Assembly (NCBI RefSeq): GCF_902499175.1
Contig: NZ_CABVQC010000022.1
Span: 1 to 64,000 of the forward strand
DNA from: Burkholderia aenigmatica
GTDB lineage: Bacteria; Pseudomonadota; Gammaproteobacteria; Burkholderiales; Burkholderiaceae
Direction of reading: 5' to 3'
Length of the DNA stretch: 64,000 nt
Both the position numbers and the translations under genes were made by a program. The notes below the pieces were generated by a model that did no database searches, was not told the origin of the DNA, and worked only from the letters and a program-made list of their open reading frames with translations. Positions 25,463-34,040 of this stretch are shown here, one piece after another. How positions within the stretch are numbered: position 1 is the first letter of the stretch; every line of letters starts with the position of its first letter.

Positions 25463-26524
25463 ATGGAGCAACATGTCCGGCCACCGATCAGTACAACGCA
25501 ATTCCCGGTCGACCGATGGTGGGTCGCCGCGCTGTCATCCGAACTGACGGACAAGCCCGTCGCCCGCACGCTGCTCGGCCATCCGGTCGTCCTGTTCCGG
25601 TTGCCGTCCGGGGAAGTCGGTGCGCTGGAGGATCGCTGCTGCCACAAGTCGCTGCCGCTTTCGTGCGGCTCGCTCGAAGCGCGCGGCCTGCGCTGTGGCT
25701 ATCACGGCCTGCTGTTCGACCGCGGCGGTACGTGCGTGGAGATCCCTGGCCAGGAGCGAATTCCGGCAAAGGCGTGCGTGCCGTCATATCCGGTGCAGGA
25801 GCAGGACGCGATCGTGTGGATCTGGATCGGCGCCAACGCGCACGCCCAACCGACCTGCGCGCCGCCGCGCTACGCGTTCCACGGGGATCCGCAATACCGG
25901 TTCGGCGGCGGCAACTACCATTACGACGCGCCGTATCAACTGATTCACGACAACCTGATGGACCTGAGCCACCTCGGCTATGTCCATCTGAAAACGATCG
26001 GCGGCAACGCGCCGATGCACATGGGCGCGGAAACCCGCGTCAGCAGCGACGGCGACACGGTGACGCTGGTTCGCCGGATGCCGGATTCCGTCCCGCCGCC
26101 GACCTACACCGCCGCATGGCCGTTCGCGGGCCGCGTCGATCGCTGGCAGGAAATCGAGTTCCACGTGTCGCACATCCGGATCTGGACCGGCGCGATGGAC
26201 GCCGGCACCGGCGACCTGCACGATCCGGAACGCGGCGGCCTTCACATGCGCGGCTTCCACGGCATCACGCCCGAGACGGAAACGACGACGCACTACTTCT
26301 GGACCATGGCGACCAATCCGCAACACGACGTCGAGCGCGTCGCGCAAACGGTCATCGAGCAATCCGCGGCGACGTTCGATGAGGACAAGACCGTAATCGA
26401 AGCGCAATACCGGAATCAGCTGCGTTTTCCGGACAGTCGCCAGATCGACATTCACGTCGATGCGGGCCCCAATCGCGCGCGGCGCGTGATCGAACGACTG
26501 CTGCTGCAACCCGAACCCGCGTAA
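25463..26524 (+). CDS. Second Rieske-type aromatic ring or O-demethylating oxygenase
   Basis: A 353-residue homologue of VanA-type oxygenases with clear differences. Rieske ligands are in DRCCHKSLPLSCG and RCGYHGLLFD; the catalytic iron site lies in LIHDNLMDLSHLGYVH, with an acidic residue further on. WIWIGANAHAQP and THYFWTMATNP fit the VanA, TsaM and phenoxybenzoate oxygenase branch. The start at 25463 has TGGAGA upstream. It follows vanB by 48 bases in the same direction and has no reductase of its own, so it probably draws on VanB. The substrate is unknown; a methoxylated or sulfonated aromatic acid is the likeliest class from family and context. Confidence 0.88.
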   Translation: MEQHVRPPISTTQFPVDRWWVAALSSELTDKPVARTLLGHPVVLFRLPSGEVGALEDRCCHKSLPLSCGSLEARGLRCGYHGLLFDRGGTCVEIPGQERIPAKACVPSYPVQEQDAIVWIWIGANAHAQPTCAPPRYAFHGDPQYRFGGGNYHYDAPYQLIHDNLMDLSHLGYVHLKTIGGNAPMHMGAETRVSSDGDTVTLVRRMPDSVPPPTYTAAWPFAGRVDRWQEIEFHVSHIRIWTGAMDAGTGDLHDPERGGLHMRGFHGITPETETTTHYFWTMATNPQHDVERVAQTVIEQSAATFDEDKTVIEAQYRNQLRFPDSRQIDIHVDAGPNRARRVIERLLLQPEPA

Positions 26525-26648
26525 GCATCGCGCCGGCGCGCTAGCGACACCTGCCGGCCGCGACGGGTATTCCACCGGATGCCCGTCAGCCCGCGCATGC
26601 GCTTTCGTCCCATTCGCTACCGCCGGCTTCGATGCCATCCCATTTGAT

Positions 26649-26659
26649 TAGTCATACTA
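26649..26659 (+). promoter_or_regulatory. Short dyad upstream of the aromatic-acid transporter
   Basis: TAGT-CAT-ACTA is an exact small palindrome flanked on both sides by TTTGAT, 21 bases before the MFS start, in a locally AT-rich spot. It could be a small operator or part of a promoter. It does not match the vanA operator. Confidence 0.35.
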
Positions 26660-26679
26660 TTTGATGAAGGATCTTTGAC

Positions 26680-28023
26680 GTGAGCGCAAATATCCGCAAT
26701 ACGATCGACGAATCCCCGATGAGCGCGTTCCAGACGATGGCCGTTACGGCCTGCGTCGTGCTGAACATGCTCGATGGCTTCGACGTGCTGGCCGTCGCGT
26801 TTGCCGCGCCGCACCTGGCGGCCGAATGGAAACTGAGCGGCAAGGAAATCGGCCTGCTGTTGAGTGCCGGACTGGCCGGCATGGGCATCGGCTCGGTGCT
26901 GATCGCGCCGCTGGCCGACCGCGTCGGCCGCCGCCGCATCATCCTGCTCTGCCTGGCCGTGATCTCGACCGGGATGCTCGCCTGCGCGGCCACGCACAGC
27001 ACGCTGCAACTCGCCATCGCGCGTGCGTACACGGGGCTCGGCATCGGCGGCATGCTGGCGAGCCTGACCGTGATCAGCGGCGAGTACGCATCGAACAAAT
27101 GGCGCAGCGCCGCGATCGGCATGCAGTCGACCGGCTACGCGATCGGCGCCACCGCCGGCGGCGTCATCGCCGGCTACCTGCTGTCGACGTGGGGATGGCG
27201 CAGCGTGTTCGCGTTCGGCGGCATCCTGACCTTGCTGTCAATCCCGATGGTACTCGCGCTGCTGCCGGAATCGCTCGATTTCCTGCTGGCGAGGCGTCCG
27301 GACAACGCGCTGCAAAAAATCAACCGCATCCTCGCGAGAATGAAGCGCGCACCGATCGACACGCTGCCGACCGCGGCTTCGTCCGTCGGCATGGCAAGCC
27401 CGGCATCGAGCTGGACAGCCGTGCTGCGCGCACCGCTCGCGCGCCGCACGATCGCGCTGTGGATCGCGTTCTTTCTGGTGATGGGCAGCTTCTACTTCGT
27501 CGTGAGCTGGACGCCGAAGCTGCTGGTCCAGGCCGGGCTGTCGGCATCGCAGGGCGTCACCGGCGGCGTACTGCTCAACCTCGGCGGCATTGCGGGCGCG
27601 TCACTCTTCAGCCTGCTGTCGACGCGCTTCGGCCTGCGCAAGCTTTTGGGCGCGACACTGCTGCTCGGCGGCGCGCTGATGGTCGTGTTCGGCGCGAACA
27701 CGGGCTCGCTCGGCATCGGGATGACCGTCGCGGTGTTCCTCGGCGCCGTGATCAATGCGTGCGTGGCCGGCATGTATGCGCTGTCGCCGACGCCGTACCC
27801 CGCCGAAATCCGCACGACCGGCATCGGCCTCGCGGTCGGCATCGGCCGCCTCGGCGCGATCCTGTCACCCATGACGGTCGGGGCGCTGCTGGACGACGGC
27901 TGGTCCGTGCCCCACCTCTATCTCGCGTTCCTCGTGCCGATGGCCGGCGCGGCAATCGCCGTCGTCATGGTGGGCGCGCGTGCCGCGGCACCGCGCCGGC
28001 AACGCGACCCGGCGATGTCGTAA
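26680..28023 (+). CDS. MFS transporter, aromatic acid:H+ symporter (AAHS) type
   Basis: A 447-residue inner-membrane transporter with 12 predicted hydrophobic segments. The AAHS mark DGFDVLAVAFAAP lies in the first segment (the acidic residues are needed for proton-coupled uptake in the PcaK/VanK group). The MFS loop 2-3 motif LADRVGRRRIIL and a related motif later in the sequence are also present. The GTG start at 26680 has GAAGG at 26665-26669. It follows two Rieske oxygenases, so uptake of vanillate or a related aromatic acid is the natural assignment. A porin gene follows, completing an outer plus inner membrane route. Confidence 0.92.
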   Translation: MSANIRNTIDESPMSAFQTMAVTACVVLNMLDGFDVLAVAFAAPHLAAEWKLSGKEIGLLLSAGLAGMGIGSVLIAPLADRVGRRRIILLCLAVISTGMLACAATHSTLQLAIARAYTGLGIGGMLASLTVISGEYASNKWRSAAIGMQSTGYAIGATAGGVIAGYLLSTWGWRSVFAFGGILTLLSIPMVLALLPESLDFLLARRPDNALQKINRILARMKRAPIDTLPTAASSVGMASPASSWTAVLRAPLARRTIALWIAFFLVMGSFYFVVSWTPKLLVQAGLSASQGVTGGVLLNLGGIAGASLFSLLSTRFGLRKLLGATLLLGGALMVVFGANTGSLGIGMTVAVFLGAVINACVAGMYALSPTPYPAEIRTTGIGLAVGIGRLGAILSPMTVGALLDDGWSVPHLYLAFLVPMAGAAIAVVMVGARAAAPRRQRDPAMS

Positions 28024-28117
28024 CACGCGACGCCCGCAGTCTTGCCGATACCTGTCGGCATCGTCCGGTTCATTAGAAAAATCGATAAGCATATCTACAT
28101 ACTGTTTGGAGACAGCC

Positions 28118-29218
28118 ATGAAAACGAAATTGGGCGCCGCACTCGCGACGGCATTGGCGATGGCGCAGGCCGGACCGGCCTGCGCGCAAAGCAGCGTCAC
28201 GCTGTACGGGATCATCGATACCGGCGTGTCCTACTACAACCACGCCGCGCACGGCGGATCGTTCACGGGGATGCCGACGCTGACCGGCGAGGTGCCGTCA
28301 CGGTGGGGGCTGAGAGGCACAGAGGATCTCGGCGGCGGCTACCAGGCCTTCTTCGTGCTCGAAAACGGCTTCCAGCCCGGCACCGGCGCACTGAACTATG
28401 GCGGGCGCCTGTTCGGGCGACAGGCGAACGTCGGCGTGAACAGTCCGTTCGGCACGCTGACCCTCGGCCGCCAGATGAACATGTCGATGATCGTGCTGAC
28501 CAATGCCGACGTGATCGGCCCGTCGATTCACTCGATGGCGGATTTCGATTCCTATCTGCCGAATGCGCGCAGCGACAATGCGATCGGCTACAAGGGTACG
28601 TTCCATGGCGTGACGCTCGGCGCCACCTACAGCTTCGGCCGCGACGCGGCCGGGCCGGCAGGGCCGTCGGCGACGGGCTGCGCCGGACAGGTGCCCGGCG
28701 ACATCGTCGCCTGCCGCCAGTACACGGCGATGCTCGCGTACGACGCGAGCAATTTCGGGCTCGCCGCGTCGCACGACGTGATGCGCGGCGGCGGCGGCGC
28801 GCTCACGCCGTTGAACAATCCGGCGTACACCGACACGCGCGACATCGTCGCCGGCTACGTGAAGATCGGCCCCGCGAAACTGGGCGCCGGGTGGATCCGG
28901 CGCAACCTCGCGGCGGCCGAACACCTGCAGGCCGATATCGTGTTCGCCGGCGGCACGTACTATGCGACGCCCTACCTCGCGCTCGACCTGCAGGGCGTAC
29001 GCTACCTGCAGCGCCGCGAAAACGGCGAAGGCGGCACGAATGCCACGCTGCTCGTCGGCCGCGCGAACTATTTCCTGTCGAAGCGGACGACCGTCTATAC
29101 GTCCGTGGGCTACATGTTCAACAGCACGCTGGCTGCGAACGCGGTCGCTGCCGGCGGGACGGTCGGGACCGGGATGAACCAGCTCGGCGTGATGGCCGGC
29201 ATTCAGCAGAAGTTCTGA
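28118..29218 (+). CDS. Outer-membrane porin (Burkholderia trimeric type)
   Basis: A 366-residue general porin. The signal peptide ends ACA before QSSVTLYGIIDTGVSYY, the standard start of Burkholderia and Bordetella porins. Typical strand pairs follow: RWGLRGTEDLGGGYQAFFVLENGFQ, GRLFGRQANVGV and FGTLTLGRQ. The chain closes with a C-terminal Phe for barrel assembly (MAGIQQKF). Loop 3 carries the usual acidic and glycine-rich character. ATG at 28118 has TGGAGAC at 28107-28113. It follows the aromatic-acid transporter by 94 bases and may be the outer-membrane entry for the van substrates, though porins of this family are broad. Confidence 0.94.
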   Translation: MKTKLGAALATALAMAQAGPACAQSSVTLYGIIDTGVSYYNHAAHGGSFTGMPTLTGEVPSRWGLRGTEDLGGGYQAFFVLENGFQPGTGALNYGGRLFGRQANVGVNSPFGTLTLGRQMNMSMIVLTNADVIGPSIHSMADFDSYLPNARSDNAIGYKGTFHGVTLGATYSFGRDAAGPAGPSATGCAGQVPGDIVACRQYTAMLAYDASNFGLAASHDVMRGGGGALTPLNNPAYTDTRDIVAGYVKIGPAKLGAGWIRRNLAAAEHLQADIVFAGGTYYATPYLALDLQGVRYLQRRENGEGGTNATLLVGRANYFLSKRTTVYTSVGYMFNSTLAANAVAAGGTVGTGMNQLGVMAGIQQKF

Positions 29219-29244
29219 ACGCCGGACACCGCGCCAGCGCAAGG

Positions 29245-29691
29245 TCAGTTGACGAGCCGGCAGTGCGAGAGCTTCAACCCCGGCAGCACGGGCGCATCGA
29301 TATAGCCTTCGTTCACGCAGCTGAAGCGGAACGCCGACGACGTGACGAACGGCTTGATCTCGCCGCCGGGGAATTTCGGCTTCAGCGCATCCTGGTCGGC
29401 CACGTCGAAATGCGTGTCGAATTGCTCGCCATCCTTCGTCAACGCGCCGAAATAGGTGCCGCCCGGGTCGCCGCCCATCCGGATCACGGCGCCGACGAAC
29501 ACGAGGCGCTTGCCGTCGTACTTCGTCTTCGCGGCGGCCATGTCCTGCGTATAGGCCTCGATCACGGCGCCGTAATGCGCGTCGATCGCCGGTTCGGTGT
29601 CCGACGCGGCGCGGGCGGTCTGGTGAACGCCCGCCAGCATCGTGCAGGCCGCAAGCGCGGCCGCCGCGAACGGCGCGGAAATTTTTCTCAT
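29245..29691 (-). CDS. Small periplasmic protein, possible OB-fold (tRNA_anti-like)
   Basis: A 148-residue exported protein. The signal peptide (MRKISAPFAAAALAACTML... to about residue 28, ending ARA) precedes a mature part with YDGKRLVFVGAVIRMGGD, GGTYFGALTKDGEQFDTHFD, PFVTSSAFRFSCVNEG and a closing LSHCRLVN. The opening 'Y-x-G-K-x-x-x-x-G-x-V' and closing 'C-x-L' pattern resemble secreted OB-fold proteins of the tRNA_anti-like group, but I hold that loosely. Two cysteines could form a disulfide in the periplasm. The start at 29691 has GGGAGA upstream. It is convergent with the porin gene and probably stands alone. Function is unknown. Confidence 0.72.
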   Translation of the reverse strand: MRKISAPFAAAALAACTMLAGVHQTARAASDTEPAIDAHYGAVIEAYTQDMAAAKTKYDGKRLVFVGAVIRMGGDPGGTYFGALTKDGEQFDTHFDVADQDALKPKFPGGEIKPFVTSSAFRFSCVNEGYIDAPVLPGLKLSHCRLVN

Positions 29692-30107
29692 GGGTGGTCT
29701 CCCGTCTAGCGTGGTGGTTGAAGTGATTGAATACGGCGCTTCGCCGGGTGCCCGGCGCAACGCCCGATGAATTCGCTTCCGTTGCTTTAATCGTTCGAAT
29801 GGCGGTACACGGCTGCGATCACTTCACCACCCGCATGGTCGTGTGCGGTGCGCAGCGTCGCGCTGAACGCGACGTGACAGGAAGATGACATGGTGCGGCC
29901 CCCGGCTCTCTCGTTGAATTTCACTGCGTCTGATTTTGGTCGCTACGGTAGCAGACGGCCGACGGCCCGGCAACCAAGGCCCGCATGACGCCAATCGCCT
30001 CATTACAATTGCAAATGATTCTCATTACCTATATGATCCGCACCCTGGCCGCCGCGAAACGCTGCGGCCCGCGACCCGATCCTTAGCACTCCGTCCTGCA
30101 TCGATTC
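29692..30107. promoter_or_regulatory. Divergent region between the small periplasmic protein and TonB receptor
   Basis: A 416-base region without a gene. It holds promoters for both divergent genes, including the Fur box at 30011-30029. Nothing else distinct is seen. Confidence 0.5.
30011..30029 (+). promoter_or_regulatory. Fur box upstream of TonB siderophore receptor
   Basis: GCAAATGATTCTCATTACC closely fits the 19-base Fur consensus: the AATGATT/TCATT halves are intact and only the ends differ. It lies about 80 bases before the receptor start, so iron-repressed expression is expected. Confidence 0.85.
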
Positions 30108-32297
30108 ATGCCCTCCCGTCGAACACCCCGCCGCGCCCGGACCCTGCGTCCGTGGCACACGAGCCTGCCCGCCCTGATCACCCTGTGCGTCGCGAGCGGC
30201 ACGCATGCGTCCGCCGCCGAACGCGCCGACGCCGAGCCCGCCGCCTCTGCTTCCGCTTCCACGCCCGCGACGCCAGCCGCACGCGAACTCCCGGCCATCA
30301 GCGTCAGCGCATCGGCAACCGCCGATCCGACGATCGGCTATCAGCAGCGCACCACGAGCATCGCGGGCGGCGACAACCGTTCGATCAAGGAGATTCCGCA
30401 ATCGGTCGCGGTGGTCAGCAGCAGCGTGATGCAAGACCAGCAGGCGCGCTCGCTCGACGACGTGCTCGGCAACATCAGCGGCGTCACGCAGACCAACACG
30501 CTCGGCGGCACGCGTGATGCGTTCATCAAGCGCGGCTTCGGGTCGAACAACGACGGCTCCGTGCTCGTCGACGGCGTGCGCACACCGGTGCTGCACAGCT
30601 ATCTCGCGACGATCGACCGCGTCGAAGTGCTGAAGGGCCCGGCGTCGCTGCTTTACGGGATGCAGGATCCGGGCGGCGTGATCAACCTCGTCACGCGCAA
30701 GCCGGAAGACACCTTCGGCGGCTCGATTTCCGCGTCGCGCACGAGCCACGGCGGCAGTAGCGCGACGTTCGATCTCACGGGCCCGCTCGGCAAGCCGGGC
30801 CAGGTCGCGGGCGGCACGCTCGCGTTCCGGCTGACCGGCCAACACGACACGAGCCGCTACTGGCGCAGCTTCGGCCGCCAGCGCGATGCATTGATCGCAC
30901 CCGCGCTGTCGTGGCACGACGCGAACACGTCGATCGACGTCAGCTACCAGTACGTCGACTACACGACGCCATTCGATCGCGGCACCGTGCTCGTGAACGG
31001 CCAGCTCGACGATGCGCTGCGCTATCGCCGTTACGAAGAAGCGTGGTCGCAGAGCAGCGGCATCCAGGAAACGCTGCGCGCGCGTATCGAGCACCGCTTC
31101 TCCGATGCGTGGCGCGTGCGCGCGACCTACGGCTGGGGCCGCGACCGCTATGACCAGACCATCACCCGCGCCACCGCATTCAACAGCACGACCGGCGCAC
31201 TGACACGCTCGTCCGATGCGAACCTCGGGCGCAACGATTCCGACCAGATCGCGACGCTCGGCCTGCTCGGCAACGTGACGCTCGCCGGGATGAACCACGC
31301 GATCTACATCGGCGGCGAGTACGAGCGGCAGCGCAGCTTCCGCGGCGACACGATCCGCGGCAAGGCAACCAAGGGCTTCAATCTTTACGATCCCGTGTAC
31401 GACCTGCTCGCGCCGGGCGGCGTACCCAACCCGAAGCAAAGCGACTCGCGCTCGGTCGTGCATGCGTATTCGACGATCGTGCAGGACTCGGTGAAGCTCA
31501 CCGACCGCCTCACGGCGGTGGGCGGGCTGCGCTGGGAAAACTGGCAGCAGGAATCGGGGATGGGCCGGCCGTTCGTGTTCGCCGACCGCTCGCACGGCAA
31601 CGTGTGGCTGCCGCAGTTCGGACTCGCGTATGCGCTCACGCCGGCGCTGACTGCCTACGCGAACGTGAGCCGCTCGTTCAAGCCGAACGTCGCCACGAAC
31701 GTCGCCGCGCCGCTCGCACCGGAATACGGCCGCGTGCTCGAGGCCGGACTGAAGTTCAGCCTGAAGCCGGCGATCACCGGCACGCTCGCGGTCTACCAGA
31801 TCGACAAGCGCAACGTCGCGGTCACGGTCGGCGACCTGACCTCGACGATCGGCACCGCGCGCTCGCGCGGGATCGAACTCGACGTCGCGGGGCAGATCAC
31901 GCGCCATCTGAGCGTGATCGGCAGCTACGCTTATACGAATGCGACCGATCGCGACAGCAACACGCCGCTCGTCAACGTCGCGCGCCACACGGGCAGCCTG
32001 TTTGCGGTGTACGACACGGCGATCGCGAACCTGCCCGGCCGCTGGCGCTTCGGCGGCGGCGCACGTCTTGTGGGCGCACGCTCCGGCGACACCGCGAACA
32101 GCTTCACGCTGCCCGGCTACGTGACCGTCGACGCGTTCGCGGCCTACGAAACGACGATCGGCAAGTTCCCGACACGCTTCCAGCTCAACGTGAAGAACCT
32201 GCTCGACAAGACCTACTACCCGTCGAGCAACAACAACCTGATCGTCGCGGTCGGCGAGCCGCGGCTCGTCACGCTGACGACGACGGTGTCGTTCTGA
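30108..32297 (+). CDS. TonB-dependent siderophore receptor
   Basis: Outer-membrane receptor for a ferric siderophore, 729 residues. After a signal peptide (to about residue 37) comes an N-terminal region with no full STN signalling domain, then the plug domain (SIKEIPQSVAVVSSSVMQDQQARSL, GGTRDAFIKRGF, DRVEVLKGPASLLYGMQDPGGVINLVTRKP), which has the usual siderophore-receptor wording. The barrel ends in TVSF with the C-terminal Phe. A Fur box lies upstream, supporting iron control. No siderophore synthesis or ABC uptake genes are adjacent, so it may use a xenosiderophore. The stop codon lies inside the first unit of an octamer repeat; change in copy number would not alter the protein. Confidence 0.94.
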   Translation: MPSRRTPRRARTLRPWHTSLPALITLCVASGTHASAAERADAEPAASASASTPATPAARELPAISVSASATADPTIGYQQRTTSIAGGDNRSIKEIPQSVAVVSSSVMQDQQARSLDDVLGNISGVTQTNTLGGTRDAFIKRGFGSNNDGSVLVDGVRTPVLHSYLATIDRVEVLKGPASLLYGMQDPGGVINLVTRKPEDTFGGSISASRTSHGGSSATFDLTGPLGKPGQVAGGTLAFRLTGQHDTSRYWRSFGRQRDALIAPALSWHDANTSIDVSYQYVDYTTPFDRGTVLVNGQLDDALRYRRYEEAWSQSSGIQETLRARIEHRFSDAWRVRATYGWGRDRYDQTITRATAFNSTTGALTRSSDANLGRNDSDQIATLGLLGNVTLAGMNHAIYIGGEYERQRSFRGDTIRGKATKGFNLYDPVYDLLAPGGVPNPKQSDSRSVVHAYSTIVQDSVKLTDRLTAVGGLRWENWQQESGMGRPFVFADRSHGNVWLPQFGLAYALTPALTAYANVSRSFKPNVATNVAAPLAPEYGRVLEAGLKFSLKPAITGTLAVYQIDKRNVAVTVGDLTSTIGTARSRGIELDVAGQITRHLSVIGSYAYTNATDRDSNTPLVNVARHTGSLFAVYDTAIANLPGRWRFGGGARLVGARSGDTANSFTLPGYVTVDAFAAYETTIGKFPTRFQLNVKNLLDKTYYPSSNNNLIVAVGEPRLVTLTTTVSF

Positions 32298-32369
32298 GGT
32301 TCTGAGGTTCTGAGGTTCTGAGGTTCTGAGGTTCTGAGGTTCTGAGGTTCTGAGGTTCTGAGGTTCTGA
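32292..32369 (+). repeat. Octamer microsatellite TTCTGAGG, nine full copies plus a partial
   Basis: Nine exact head-to-tail copies of TTCTGAGG run from 32292 to 32363, and a tenth breaks off after TTCTGA. The first copy supplies the last Phe codon and the stop of the TonB receptor. An 8-base unit in this arrangement is typical of slipped-strand variation, but protein sequence would not change with copy number. Confidence 0.97.
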
Positions 32370-32388
32370 TGTCCTGATGCGCGCGTGG

Positions 32389-32412
32389 GCGGGCCGGCAA
32401 GTGGCGGCCCGC
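32389..32412 (+). terminator. Hairpin after the receptor repeat tract, possible terminator
   Basis: GCGGGCCG (32389-32396) pairs with CGGCCCGC (32405-32412) around an 8-base loop. No T tract follows, so it is a weak candidate for the 3' end of the TonB receptor transcript. Confidence 0.3.
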
Positions 32413-32804
32413 GCGCCGCCCCTCTCCTCAGCGCAGCATCCCGCCCCCTCACGTTCGATCGATTACGGCAAACCCGCGCGTTGTGCCGGACAACAACGCG
32501 GCGCCGGAACATCGCGCGATCATCCGGCGAATCAAGGACGACCGCGAAGCGCCGCGTTGTTCGCCGCCCACACCCGCGCCGGATTCTTCTTGACCGGCGT
32601 CCCGCGCGACACCCGCCACCGTCCTCCACGCGCCTCTCCGGCAACGGCTTTAACGCCCGCAAAAATGCATCCGAGCGATGCAATTCCGCCCGCTCCCGAA
32701 CCGCATCGCACACCGTATGATCGCCCCGGCCTTTTCTCAAGGCGGCCCAACGCGCGTCGCCATTTCCCGCCGTTCACGCGCGCCGCCACCACCACCCAGC
32801 GAAC
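32413..32804. other. Gap before the Bcr/CflA transporter
   Basis: About 390 bases without a recognisable gene. The final part (TATGATCGCCCC near 32716) is AT-poor and has no clear promoter, but it must include the transporter's upstream signals. Confidence 0.4.
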
Positions 32805-34007
32805 ATGTCCCACTTCTCACTCATCCTCGTCGTCTCCCTGTTGAGCGCCTTTGGCCTGATCGCGTCCGACGTCTACCTGCCCGCGATGCCGTCGATGGCC
32901 CATGAGTTTTCGATCGGCGCATGGCAGATGCCGCAGACGGTATCGGCTTACCTGATCGCGCTCGCCTGTGCGCAACTGTTCTATGGCCCCCTCTCCGATC
33001 GATGGGGACGCAAACCCGTGCTGACGGCCGGCATCCTCCTGTACATCCTCGGTTCGATCGGCTGCGCAAACGCAGGCGGCTTCGCAAGCTTCCTTGGCTG
33101 GCGCGTCCTCGAAGCCCTCGGCGCGGCGTCCGGCCTCGTCATCGGTCGCGCGATCATCGCCGATACCTGCGACAAGAAGGCATCCGCGAAGGTCTACAGC
33201 ATCGTGTATCCGCTCGTGTCGCTGTCTCCGGCGATCGCACCCGCGATCGGCGGATATCTGGCTGCGTGGTTCGGGTGGCGGAGCGATTTCATGTTCGTCG
33301 CCGCGTTTGGCGTCGTCGCGCTCGTGCTCGTTCAGTTGCTTCTGAAGGAGACGCGGCCGCCCGTCACGCCGGGGCAACAGCGCGCCGTGCCGCTGGCTGG
33401 CTTTGCCGACGTGCTTGGTGATCGGGCATTCATCCGATACACGCTCGTCGTCTGCGCGATCTATTGCGCGTGGTTCGTGTACCTGACGCAGTCGCCGTTC
33501 ATTTTCTCGGGCCTGGGCTTGTCGGAACAGCAAAGCGGCTGGCTTTACCTGCCGCTGACCGCCGGCATCGTGTCCGCCAACATGATCTCGCGCCGCATGC
33601 TCGACCGGATGTCCTACGACGCGATCGTCGTGGCCGGCGTGGGCTGCTTCGTGGCCGGCGGCATCGCGTTCGCGCTGTGCGAGTCGTGGCACGTCAAAGG
33701 CATCGTCGCGATCGTCGTGCCGATGTTTCTCGTCAGCCTGTCGAACGGATCGTCGCTGTCGCTCGCCGTGTCGGGCGCCATCGCGAGCAAACACGGGCGC
33801 GCGGCCACCGCGTCCGGGCTCGTCGGCTTCTTCCAGATCGGCAGCGCGTCGCTCGCGGCTACCGCGTCCAGCGGCCTGCTCGGCACCGGCAGCCATGTGC
33901 TGGCGACGGCTATTCCTTTCTTCGCGATCGTCGCGGCAGTTGCGATCGTGCCGCGCTGGTACGCCGCGCGGCGCACGCTCTCGATGCGTGAAACCCGGCC
34001 CCGTTGA
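32805..34007 (+). CDS. Bcr/CflA-family multidrug MFS exporter
   Basis: A 400-residue inner-membrane drug:H+ antiporter with 12 predicted membrane segments. The first segment and periplasmic loop show the Bcr/CflA signature ASDVYLPAMPSMAHEF. The MFS loop motif is YGPLSDRWGRKPVL, and RVLEALGAASGLVIGRAIIADTCD carries the antiporter-type motif C (G-x-x-x-G-x-x-x-G). The start ATG at 32805 lacks an obvious ribosome site but gives the family N terminus. It is convergent with a LysR gene; sequence alone does not show what it exports (bicyclomycin, chloramphenicol and sulfonamides are known family substrates). Confidence 0.92.
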   Translation: MSHFSLILVVSLLSAFGLIASDVYLPAMPSMAHEFSIGAWQMPQTVSAYLIALACAQLFYGPLSDRWGRKPVLTAGILLYILGSIGCANAGGFASFLGWRVLEALGAASGLVIGRAIIADTCDKKASAKVYSIVYPLVSLSPAIAPAIGGYLAAWFGWRSDFMFVAAFGVVALVLVQLLLKETRPPVTPGQQRAVPLAGFADVLGDRAFIRYTLVVCAIYCAWFVYLTQSPFIFSGLGLSEQQSGWLYLPLTAGIVSANMISRRMLDRMSYDAIVVAGVGCFVAGGIAFALCESWHVKGIVAIVVPMFLVSLSNGSSLSLAVSGAIASKHGRAATASGLVGFFQIGSASLAATASSGLLGTGSHVLATAIPFFAIVAAVAIVPRWYAARRTLSMRETRPR

Positions 34008-34040
34008 GCAAGATGCCCCGCACCGGCAAGATCCCGGCCG

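Noticed and set aside
32292-32369. Octamer tract considered as a phase-variation switch of the TonB receptor
   Set aside because: The stop codon is in the first unit, so adding or removing units cannot shift the receptor's frame.
32216-32740. Minus-strand frame reading the octamer as a repeated peptide (NLRTSEPQ type)
   Set aside because: No start signal, antisense to the receptor end, and the peptide repeat is an automatic result of the microsatellite.
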